From: Lucifuga dentata
Taxonomy: Eukaryota; Chordata; Actinopteri; Ophidiiformes; Bythitidae
Reading direction: 5' to 3'
DNA: 64,000 nucleotides
NCBI GenBank assembly: GCA_014773175.1
Contig: VXCM01000328.1
Coordinates: forward strand, 186,001 to 250,000
Below the pieces are notes generated by a model. It made no database searches, was not told the origin of the DNA, and worked only from the letters and a program-made list of their open reading frames with translations. This document shows, in pieces, positions 12,478 to 23,300 of the stretch. Positions within the stretch are counted from its first letter, which is position 1; each line of letters begins with the position of its first letter. The translations under genes were made by a program, and so were the position numbers.

Positions 12478-12489
12478 ACTTTCAGTTTC
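12478..12489. promoter_or_regulatory. IRF-element/ISRE-type site upstream of parp12
   Basis: The plus strand reads ACTTTCAGTTTC, i.e. GAAACTGAAAGT on the other strand. This fits the interferon regulatory factor consensus GAAANNGAAA. It lies 74 bp before the parp12 ATG, in the expected promoter/5'UTR zone. PARP12 is a known interferon-stimulated gene in mammals, so the position is meaningful; function is inferred. Confidence 0.6.
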
Positions 12490-12562
12490 TTTTCTCGATA
12501 AGTGGATCTGTCTCCGTGGGAAAACTGTCGCGTAGTTTGGGTGTGTTGATGTGACATCCACG

Positions 12563-15500
12563 ATGTCCTCGGTCATCTCTAAAGTTATCATGAAGACCCT
12601 GTGTGAAAACCAGGGCTGTCTGGACTTCCAGACCCTGGACGACCGGATCCGCCAGTGTTTCACCGTGGCGGATCAGGTCCTGCACACGGTGCTGTTTGAC
12701 GACGGGAAAATAGCCATTCATGAAGGCAGACAGAAGGCCTCCGGTGCCCATGGAATCAACCCGGATAGTCTGATCGTGGCCAAAACCAGCCTGCGGATCT
12801 GCCAGAAAGAGGTCGGACAGTGTCTGGGGTGCGACGGGTTACACTTGTGCAGGTACTTCGTCTGTGGAGACTGCAGATTCGGGTAAGTACCCAGATTAAA
12901 GTCCAACAGGCCTGCAGCCATTAAACAGTAACATCATTTTCATGATGTAATTTTCTAACCCTGAAAGCTTTCTCGTGTGTGTTCGTAGGTGTGGATATGT
13001 GTGTAGATAGTTCAAGTTTTGTTTTTTAGAATGAGCAGGGCTTTATTATAACCAAATGAGAGATAAAAGAACAAGACAACTGCTGTGAATGTAAGCTGTA
13101 AGTTATGCATATTGTTAATTGTTGATATTATATCTTTCAACCTTGAAGTACAGGAAGCCTGTACCTACCTGTTGAAGCCTCATTGCAGAATATCAAAGAA
13201 AAAAAATAATATGAAAGTTGATTTCCTTATGACAGCTCTTGTTTTTCTATCAACTGCTACTTATATTTCTTGACTAACTTGTCCAAGATCCAGTAAACAT
13301 GATTTGTTCTGGGTGTGTCTGACCAGCTGGGCAGTCTATTGCACCTGTATTCACAAAATAGTGTATTTTCTGACCTAGATTAGACATTTTACTTAGGCTA
13401 AGCCAATTTGAAAGATTCAGTTAAAACATTCATAAGGTTCCACTGTGCTATATGTATGCAAGTAATGTAGTTCTATTATTTTGTATAGTTTTCAAAGAAA
13501 ATTCATAAGCAATAGCAATTTTAATTAGACCAGAAGATGGCAGTAATTAGCATCCTGTAAATCACATTTCCTTTAAATAACCCAGCTCTCATATAACTGT
13601 ACATACACTATACTGTACACTGTCGATGTTCTCTATAGGGTGAAGGAGGTTTTTATGTGCTGATGAACTGTATTTTTTCATATAGATGATAAACATACAC
13701 ATGATCACATGCATAAAATTAATGTTTAATGTTTATTGCCATTGGGTAATTTTGTGGAATTATTTATCAATATACATGAGGATGTTTGTATTTTTCTTCA
13801 GAAACATGTGCAAAAATGGCCACAACCTGAAGTCATTATACAATACAACAAATTTGAAGATATATGATCTTCATGATCTGACAGAGAAGCAGCTGTTCCA
13901 GCTGTTACTGCAGAATGATTCGTCTCTGCTTCCTGAGGTAGCCTGTACGTCATTAATTTGTTAAAGGACTATACCAGTGGTATTGCATGTTTGAGCCCAA
14001 TATATACAACCTGCACGCATGTTACGTTATGGACAACTATTTCCCAAAACATACTACTAAATTTTAAAATTGTTTTTCCCTACCTTCCAGACTGCTATTG
14101 GTTAGAGTTGTTTTCAGTACACACTTTAAAATCAACTTGTACAGACTTGAAACATGCTTGAGATAAGTCATCCATTACAGCAAACATAATGTCTCTTAAA
14201 TTTTTTTGTCAAATTAATTTAACACAAAGCTGCACAGGAGAAACAAATATGTCTCCACCAGGGAGTTTAGGGTTTAGGGCAGATTTAACGCGCATCGGTT
14301 TTCGCTTTCTCTGCTTTCATTTCGCTTTCTTGAGGCTGTCCAAATAGGCTACAGCTTAAGTATGTGCTTGTGTGACAGCAGTGTCGGAGTTGTGTGTGGC
14401 CCCTCACGCACTCGCGATAACGGCAAGTATAAACCAAGCTTAAAAACCAAGCTTTAGGCTGGGTCGTCTTGCGAAACCTGGGCGGGTCTTCAGAAACCTG
14501 GGTGGGCCGCCCAAGTTTCGCCTGTGTGTGGGAAACACTGAATGGCTCAAACATGCAAAATGGCCGGTATGGTCCTTTAAACCTGCAAATCCCTGGTATG
14601 GTGCTTTAACTCTTGCAATGGTGCAAATTAAATTACATATTTGAATATACATATGCATATTACATATACATATTTGAATGAATGATTGTGGAATTTTTAT
14701 TTTGATGTGTTTTCATGGTCACATTGTTTGCCCACCTGCAGATATGCCCACATTACAACAAGGGCAACGGTGAGCATGGTTCCTGTAAATTCCACACTGC
14801 TTGCACCAAACTTCACCTCTGCCAGCACTTTTTCCAAGGTGACTGTAAGTTTGGCCAAATGTGTAAGAGAGCCCATAATATTGATGAGGTAGCCACAAAG
14901 ATCCTCAGGGTCCGAGGATTAAGCCAAGAAAATATAAATAATATCCAAAAGCTCTACAGAAACAAGTTTATCATCATTGGTCAGGGGGGGAGACGTCCTT
15001 CTGCTGCTGCTGCATTCAGTAAGTTACAGTTACCAAGTTATTGCAAAATCACCAGTACAGTTTCATTGGAACTGTATCATCTGATCAAAACAGTAACCTA
15101 TAAGATATACATATATTTATTTGGATTTACTGCAGTGCTTCCAGAGGTGAGAAAGCCCATTTGTTCGCTTTCTAAGAGCTGCACCAGTTCTGCTGGTGCA
15201 ACCAAACCCACCAGTGAGGCCGACAAGAACGAAATCTGCCTCTACTTCATTCTCAGACACTGCAGCTTCAAAGGTAAACATCGTGTGGACTTGTGTGTGT
15301 GGAAAGAAAAAAACATCTCCAGAGGAATATACTGCCTTTGTATCTTTGTGCATTTTTCAGAGAAGTGTGTTCGTGTCCATTACCACCTGCCTTACAAGTG
15401 GCAGGTTTTGCACAATGATGGTGTGACCTGGAAGGACTTGCCCAATAGTGAGGACATTGAACGGGCCTACTGTGATCCTCAACAGGTCACGAGCTGCACT

Positions 15501-18500
15501 GATCAACCAGCGTCTACCTCAGGGATCTTCACCTTTCTGTCTCAACAAAGGTGCACGAATAACACAAGTGACCGCAAATTTACATACAGTCCTTTGAGTT
15601 ACATTTAGGAAACTTTATATATTCTAGAGCAGGGGTGTCAAACTCAATCACAGAGGGGGCCAAAATTAAAAATTGGGTCCAAGTCGAGGGCCAAACAGTG
15701 TCACCCTTTATTGAAATCATACTTAAATTGGCCTCGTTTTCATTAGAGGTGTTATGACTAATTATTCATACACTAATACGAAGTTCACTTCAACCGCTGC
15801 TCCCAAGACATCTTATAGAATTCAGAACAAACCAGAGGTATGGAAGAAACCAACAAATGAGAGATCAAATTACACATCAGCATCATTCTTTTTTTTTTTT
15901 AATAATGTCTTCCTCTCTATCAGCAGTGTTTCACTGACTCATTTCCAATGAAAACGTTTTATCATAGACATCAAAAATAGCAAGAAAACTAATTTTTCTC
16001 AAAGGAAATCTAAAGTCACTCTTTGTTTTTCATTAACACCAACAAGCAAAATGAGAATAATATTTTAAATGTGATCGTGCCTTCTTATGTTATATTCTTT
16101 ANCCAACAAGCAAAATGAGAATAATATTTTAAATGTGATCGTGCCTTCTTATGTTATATTCTTTAATTTCGGCCACATCACCTCTGCTAACAGGGCTAAC
16201 AGGTTTATCCTTAATAGCTGCAAACAGCTTCTCTAACTCCATCTTTGTTGAAACCTGTTTTCAGAGTCCACCTTTCCTTTGGCCTTTCTTCCACGGGCTA
16301 GCTTAAAGTTCTTTAAAAGTGACTGTAGGGCACAGAGGGGAGGGGAGGGGAGCTGGCACTTGCAGGAGTTGACTGACACACCGGCTGTTGCAGTGCATTC
16401 TGGGATTTGTAGAATCTGTAATGTGTGTGCTATACACCGGTGGGCCAGTTATTACAGAAATTAGATGTTATCTCGCGGGCCAGATATAACTGCCGCAGGC
16501 CGGATGTGGCCCGTGGGCCTTCAATTTGACATATGTGTTCTAGAGCAAGTACATTTTTTATTTAAGTCTTAAGGAATGTATTGGAATTGCTGACTGTTAC
16601 TCTGCTTACTTTCAGCTCTGCAGATCCTAACGTGCAGTCGGTTGACTTCCTGACAATGACTTGCAAAGGGTCTCCAGTTCGTCGTCTGTCCACTGCTTCC
16701 TCTGTCTCTAAGCCCCCACATTACATTCTTACAACGGAGTGGCTGTGGTACTGGAAGGACAACAGTGGGAAATGGGTGGAGTACGGACAGGAGGTAAGTT
16801 TTCCAGATTTTCCTGTTTAACTCCGAGCAGCAGGAAGTTACCCAGAAAAGTTGTAAATTGCCTCTGGAAGTTGAAACAGTTCCGACTAAAAAGTTGGAAA
16901 TAATACTGAAAAAATAAGGAATACCTTTAAAAAATCTGGAACATCATTGAATTATAACTAACAAAAGGCAGAAATATAACTCCAAAAAAATCAAGAAGTC
17001 CTGACTTCTCAGCCAAGAAAGTCTACGAAGTCAGGAATAATCATGGTGGGAATAACTGTCATTATCCTGAAAATTCAATTGGAAAATTGGAATTAACTGT
17101 GAAAAATCAGGGATAATTTTGAAAATCCCATAATGCTGAAAAGTCACAAATTTCCTGGAAAGGTCAGGAATAAACATAAAAAATCTGGAATAATCCCTAA
17201 AATTTTCAGCAACTGTGAAGTGTTAGGAATAATGTTGAAAAGAATGGCACAATGGAAAAATTTCAGAGACTTTGTTTTTTTTTTTTTTTTNTTTTTTTTT
17301 TTTTTTGAATACCCCTGGATATCCAAGAATGAGCCTTGAAATTCAAGAATAATACTTGAGTTTTCATTTTTCCTCAACTTTTTAATGTTCGTGGAAGTTT
17401 AATGGATTAGTTCTGTGTATTTTTCCTCTGCAGGAAAAAGCCTCTATCACTTCTAAAACTCTGGAGAATGTTTACCTGGCAGACGGAGATGCAGAAATTC
17501 CTTTTAGTGCTGGTCCACAAAAGTATATTCTCTTCTTCAAAAATGACGCGGGAACCCAGCAGATATATCAGCAGAATGTAAATTATAAAACCAAGAGGGA
17601 GGTCAGGAGGAGGCCTCGCTTCGTCTCTGCTCAGGAAGTGGAGGTTAAACTGAAGAGGTATTTTTATTCCCTTTAACAAATGGATATTTTCTGATTCTGG
17701 TCATTACTAGTAAGACGGTTGTTTTGTGCGTTTCCTCTGTAGTACATCACCAGACAGTTCCAGCAGCTCCACAGCTGAAAATATCCCATCCCACTGGGAT
17801 AATACCGCCATACCTGATTTTGGATATAAGGTATCTGTGTAGCATGTGTTTTTATGCTGTTTTAAAGACACATTATTCCATGATTAACTACACACTGTAT
17901 GTTATTTTCCAGCTGGCACTTCTCTCTCAATCGATGAAGGAGTACAGTATGATTGAGAGGCTCTTTAAGCAAACCATGCCTCACACAACAATCATCAAAA
18001 TCCAGAGGATCCAGAATCCCTCCCTGTGGAAAGTCTTTCAGTGGTAAGGGATTGTGGGGCATCATAGTCTCTTTACTGTCATGTTCCATAGTACTTTAGA
18101 AAACACATTTTTGACTTTGATGTGTATTCAGGCAGAAGGAGCAGATGAAGCTGAGGAACGGAGGGAAACCTGTGAATCAGCAGTATGTGTTTCATGGGAC
18201 GGATGAGTCCCTGATTGAGGCCATCTGTGAGCAGAACTTTGACTGGAGAGTCTCCGGTGTCCACGGCACTCTCTACGGCAGAGGTATGCATGAATACTTT
18301 CTGGAGTTTTGGAGATGTGGGCCCTTTATTCCCACTTTCTGGACGGTCCATAACCTGATTAGTAAAAATGGCAGTTTCAACACCCAAGATCGATCCATTC
18401 CGAACACTTTCGACACGTCAGGGTTAGATACGGCATCCAGACGATGTTTCAGTCATGTGATCGACATGACGCTTTGGCCTGGCACAGATGCTCCAGTTCC

Positions 18501-19267
18501 AATATGAAAACAGTTTTACCACAGTTCATTCCGAGTGAATGCCGTTTAAAATTTGAGGAAGTTTTTAGCGTCACCTTCCAGTCCCAACAATTTCAATCCC
18601 TTCCATCAATTAACAATGAAATGAAATCATTACAACTTTTGAATTGTTCAAATAAGAAGCGAGAATTGGTGCGTGAAAGACAAATGGTTTGACGTTAAAA
18701 TTAAAAATCATTTTATTGTGATTTACACACAAGGAATGTAATATCCTGCAGTAAATCTCAATAAATACCAAAAAAAAAAAAAANCAAAAAAAAAAAAAAT
18801 CCACTTGACTAATTTGCACATTAAAAACTTGTGGACAGCATTTTGTTCATTTGTCATTTTCCAGGACTTTTCCATGTCTGGAAAGTCCATCAAAGAATCC
18901 TAGGATTTCAAGCTTAAGAATCCTGAAAATCTGATTATAAACCATTCTGTTTGGTGACAGAGGCAGGAATACACTAATACTTTTGACTATTTTACTTTGT
19001 CATTTCACAGGTAGCTACTTTGCCAGAGATGCTTCATATTCAAACAAATATGTCAAGGCTAGAAAGGGCATGAACAAGATCATGTTTGTTGCTCTGATCC
19101 TGGTGGGGGAATACACCAAAGGAAACGTTCGCTACGTGCGACCCCCTGCGAAAGGAACCAGCAATAACTTGTACGACAGCTGTGTTGACTCTGAAACGAA
19201 CCCCAGCATTTTTGTGATCTTTGAAAAACAACAGATTTATCCAGAGTACCTTATTGAGTACTCATAA
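12563..19267 (+). CDS. parp12: PARP12 mono-ADP-ribosyltransferase, complete, 11 exons
   Basis: Exons: 12563-12882, 13802-13937, 14742-15018, 15136-15273, 15361-15550, 16616-16793, 17434-17657, 17743-17830, 17913-18043, 18132-18283, 19011-19267. Phases agree throughout; 2091 nt, 696 residues (human PARP12: 701). Domain order: winged-helix-like N-terminus; CCCH fingers of form C-x7-C-x5-C-x3-H at C96/C104/C110/H114, C179/C187/C193/H197 and C279/C287/C293/H297, with additional Cys/His between; WWE regions at about 300-340 and 385-480 (WLWYWKDNSGKWVEYG); PARP catalytic domain at about 500-696. The catalytic triad reads H582 (YVFHGT), Y614 (GSYFARDASYS) and I678 (NPSIFVIF). H-Y-I marks mono-ADP-ribosylation rather than polymer synthesis. 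The paralogue ZC3HAV1 (PARP13) lacks the active triad, which favours PARP12. The mammalian protein is Golgi/stress-granule associated, antiviral and interferon-induced. A poly(A) signal AATAAA lies at 19711. Whether this is parp12a or parp12b cannot be told. Confidence 0.94.
13961..14580 (+). mobile_element. TTAA MITE, copy D (parp12 intron 2), with inserted hAT fragment
   Basis: The left end is TTAAAGGACTATACC and the right end is CCGGTATGGTCCTTTAA. The first half follows the family (ACTGCTATTGGTTAGAG, ACTTTAAAATCAACTTG), but about 14265-14540 is unrelated sequence (see separate entry). A second terminal remnant (CCTGGTATGGTGCTTTAA) follows at 14592-14609. Confidence 0.85.
14265..14542 (+). 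mobile_element. hAT-type fragment nested in MITE copy D
   Basis: GC-richer sequence ends with TGTGTGGGAAACACTG, whose inverse CAGTGTTTCCCACACA is the terminal motif of common fish hAT elements. It includes GAAACCTGGGTGGGCC and is bounded by normal MITE text on both sides. The left boundary is approximate and no complete left terminus was found. Confidence 0.55.
15630..16537 (+). mobile_element. hAT non-autonomous element with 8-bp target duplication (parp12 intron 5)
   Basis: The left end CAGGGGTGTCAAACTCAA and the right end GGCCTTCAATTTGACATATGTG resemble the well-known hAT termini CAGGGGTGTCAAACT. The element is framed by an exact 8-bp duplication TTCTAGAG (15622-15629 and 16538-16545), as hAT transposases make. 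Subterminal GGGCC-rich text (GCGGGCCAGATA, GGCCCGTGGGCC) is also typical. An N at 16102 lies in a 62-bp assembly duplication. No transposase ORF. Confidence 0.9.
16850..17345 (+). repeat. Degenerate minisatellite-like tract in parp12 intron 6
   Basis: Loose recurrences of a GGAATAATnnTGAAAA-type unit run through the intron (GTCAGGAATAATCATG, TCAGGGATAATTTTG, TTAGGAATAATGTTG and similar). Unit spacing is irregular, about 25-40 bp. A poly(T) with an N at 17291 interrupts it. Confidence 0.45.
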
Positions 19268-20380
19268 GCCATGATGCTGTTGTCTCTTTGCTATTTAGGG
19301 TTTAATTCAGGGGAAACATCATTGTTTACTTTGACTAGCAGCAGGTTGTGGCTTTTATGCTCTAAATGAACAAAGCAATAACAAGTCAACACAGAAATAC
19401 TGCAGGATTAAAATTCTAATATTTGGATATGTCTGTATTGTTGCCAGTGTTTTGTTTTGTTTTTTCCCTCCCAAGTGTGTCCTATTGATTTATTACATAC
19501 ATATAACTTTTTACAGTTCAGAATATATGCATTGAGAAAAGCAAGAATTTTTGGAATTGTGATAAATTGCCAGACTGAGGATTCTTGTCTGTAAGGTTTT
19601 TATTGTAAGTCATCAGATAAAATGTTCGCAAAGCATCGTAAGTTAAATGAAGAGGCTGAGAATGAGAAGTTGTCGAGTTCAGATTTGGATTAGAAGAAAC
19701 GATGTCCTGAAATAAACATACTTATTACCAACCCATGTCATCATTTTAACTCTTATTTAAAAGATGTACCAGTACACTGAAAGGTCATCATCACTACTTA
19801 TAATTTTTTATTTCGATGCAAGTGACATCTGACTCATTTTGAATTATTTACATCTCTTTAATGAGCATTTTCAGTGCACTGCCTGTATTTATCTTTGATT
19901 AAAAATAAATTATCCTCAGTGAATCACAATCAGTAAATCACAGTTCACGATCAAGTTAATATTCATTCACAGCTGTATTCATCAAGCCTTTCAGAATCCC
20001 TACTAACACCTCAAAACTAATACATGAGAGGTACTTCAAGAAGTTCCTAGAAACACAATACTAAAATTTTGGATCAGTTACGCTCAATTTTTACTCTAAC
20101 ATACTTGATAAAGAGAGTTGAGGTAATCAGGAACAAAGCCAAGAGGGATTCCTTGAGTGAAAAACCTTCATGATAGTAGATCAAATGCCTTTCATGTGTT
20201 CAAAAATAGGTTAATGAAAGTAAAAAAAACAAAAAAACACACTAATACCTAAATATCCTTCCATTATGGAATGCAGCAAATCACAGCCATAAAATGATCA
20301 ATATTGCTATATATATATATATATATATTTGATGAGGTCACAGAAAAGAACTCAAAAACGTGAGCTTTTTCAGTGAGCTT
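19268..20380. other. Convergent 3'UTR zone of parp12 and tbxas1
   Basis: The 1.1 kb between the two stop codons holds the parp12 poly(A) signal AATAAA at 19711, a second AATAAA-like site near 19906, an AT dinucleotide tract at about 20310-20328 and TTTATT at about 19808 that could serve tbxas1 on the minus strand. No coding feature. Confidence 0.6.
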
Positions 20381-23300
20381 CTATTGAGCTGGAGGAGAAT
20401 TCATTCGATCTTCTCCCACGTCTCTTCTGGTGATTTTCACAAATATGCCATTTTTAGGTCCCAGAGTGCTAGAAGACTTCAAATCAAGAGGAACCTGTAA
20501 TTTAAAAAATTGTAGTTATATAAATATATATAGGAATTATTTGTAACTGACTCTCTCTTTTGTAGATAAAAAAAAAATCCAACCCACTTTTGTCTCAGAG
20601 CAGGCCACAATGCTGAACCTGCGGAACAGATGGACTAGAGCCATTTTGATCTCCAGCTGGGCAAGCCTCATTCCAACACAGTTACGAGGGCCCGCCCCAA
20701 ATGGCAGATATACAAATGGATGTCGGCTCGCCTTGGCCTCTGGTGTGAATCTGGGAATCCACCACATGGTTAAGATTAGAAGAAAATGTCACACACTGTG
20801 TGAATGAGAGCGTGAATGTGTTTGTCTGTCTCTGTGTCAGCCCTGCGATAGCCTGGCGATCTGTCCAGGGTGTACCCTGCCTCTCGCCCTATGACCGCTG
20901 GGANGCTCCAGCCCCCCCCGTGACCCTCAACAGGACAAACGGGTTTAGAAAATGGATGGATGGATGGATGGATGGATGTCACACACTATTTATTCTCCAT
21001 TATTGCTGACTGAACTATTGGCTAAGCATAATAATTATCAGCTGGTTCATGTAATGTCATGACATGGTATCAACGACGTCATTGGCTGTTGCATGAAACT
21101 GTTAAATTTGAAGCAGTTTCATTCAACCTTTTAGTTCATAGCTGGAGATGATACACAGTACAGCTATGAAATCAATTTGCACATTTATATGATTTATGAA
21201 AACATTTATCATGTAAAGCTCTCCTCAGAAGTGGAAAGCACAGTCCAGGAAGTAACATGCAGTTTTAGGCTCTATGGTTTTGCTTAGCTACTCTGACAGT
21301 TGCTACCTCTCCGGGATGAACCTCTCCGGCTCTGGCCAGTGTTCTGGGTCGTAGTGGAGGAAGCCTGCTGGGATCTCCAGCATCGCTTCTTTAGGCAGGA
21401 ACTGGCCATTCACCACACAGTCATGCTCAATGTCTCGCACAAACCTTCGTGGGGCAAAAAAGAGCAAAAAAAAAAAGGATCTGATATGTTTTACAGTCAT
21501 GTTTGCAGAGGAATAAATGCACTTTCTCCCTGTAACTTTTTTGAATCTGCTTACTCTACCTGAATCCAGGAGGGTACAGGCGCAAAGCTTCACATATAAC
21601 CATGTCTAAATACTTCAGCTGCTGGACATTAGTGTAATCTGGTGACGCCTTCAAAAGAAGGGAGAACACAAAATAAATTATGGATTTCTAAGCCTGTAGA
21701 GCAAAAGATGATGATCTTTCTTTCAAAAGCTGTATATGTGAAAGTATGTATAAATGTAGTTAAGGTGTCTGGCTGCAAACAGGTATGGCTCATGTTTTTT
21801 GGTAGGAAAAATGCTTTGTGTTTGCACATAACAGTCAAACAAGTGCGAGCAAACAAACTCACGTGTCTGGAGAAGAAATCATCCACCTCTTCCTGTACTT
21901 TGCGTTGACATTCAGGGTGGATGGCTAACAGGTAGCAGGTGAAGGACAAGGTGTTGCTGCTGGTTTCATAGCCTGCCAGGAGGAAAACAAAAGCCTGGCC
22001 CACAATCTCATCCTCTGTCATTACACGCTTCTGCGGCTGTCTGACGGATGGCTCCTGTGGGTGATGACTGCCGCCATCCTGCTCAGAGGCTGACTGGTGT
22101 GTCCGCCTGTGATTGAGCTCATTGGCCTGGTTCATCATGTCAAAGTGTTCCAAAGATGCACACTCATTACTGCTTCGTGCATCCAACATCAGCTGGAGGA
22201 AGTCTCGACGCCTCTACATCCATAAAGAAATATAGCAATATTACACTTGAATGGTACATTTTGGATTTGAGGTGCAATGGTGAGTTTGATGCACACAAGC
22301 AAACCATGTGTAACACCTGTTCATGACGCTGCTCCTCTCTCTGCTTGATAATTTTCTGAATGCTGTTGATGAAGAAGTGGTTCATCGTATCTTGTCTTTT
22401 GTTGGGGATGAGACCCACCAGAGGAGTCACAATGAAAGGAAAAGCAACTGGACACAAAAGCAGACTTTGTTAGTATGACCCAGACTGAAATCACACCCTT
22501 CAGTGATGTCTGATGTCTCCACTTTTTGTATTTTTCTGTAGCAGTAAGTCTCATATAAATACAAAAAGATGAAACTGACTGAAAAACAGCATGATGGGCC
22601 TGAAGAAAGAAAAGGAGAAGAACAGCTGAGCATGGTGGACAAAGGGGTCATCTGGGTTGTTCTGGGAGTCCAGCTGGATCGCAAATGCCACAGTTGCAAT
22701 AACATCCATGGTGAAGCAACCAAAGCACCTGCAAATCATGTGTGCATTAACACACACATACAAACACATACAGCAGGATTAGCTGCTGCAGCAAAGAAAA
22801 AACTCATGCGCTCGTCTTTTTGTAATTACCTGTGGATGTCAAAGGCCCCTCCTGACTCAGCATGGACGTTCAAGTTGTTCATCAGGACATCAGTGGCTGT
22901 TTTGATGAGAGGAACCATCTACAACCAAAGAAAATGACAGCGATGCTTGGGCACAATTGCTTGGATTTCCTGGAAATTTTTAAAAATCTACACACACACA
23001 CAGACACACATGCATGAAGGATCTCATGCAGCTGTGATGGATCAGGCAGAGAAAACACAGCAACATTATTCATTTGACTCACTTACGCTCATCATCACCC
23101 GATCGACAGCAGCTTCTGTCTCACCTCTTTCATCTTGGCGGCGCTGAAAGCTGGGGTNACCCGATCGACAGCAGCTTCTGTCTCACCTCTTTCATCTTGG
23201 CGGCGCTGAAAGCTGGGGTGAGGATGCTCCGGACTCTCTTCCACTGTTCATTCCTCAGTAACAGCAGACAGTCACTCATAGGTTTGGTAGTAAAGCGCAA

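Noticed and set aside
14592..14609. Possible separate MITE copy after copy D
   Set aside because: Only one terminus of about 18 bp is present; recorded as a remnant, not a copy.
18145..18507. Open frame running from parp12 exon 10 into intron 10
   Set aside because: The exon ends at a clear donor (GAG|GTATGC) and the next exon at 19011 restores the conserved GSYFAR motif, so the read-through is intronic.
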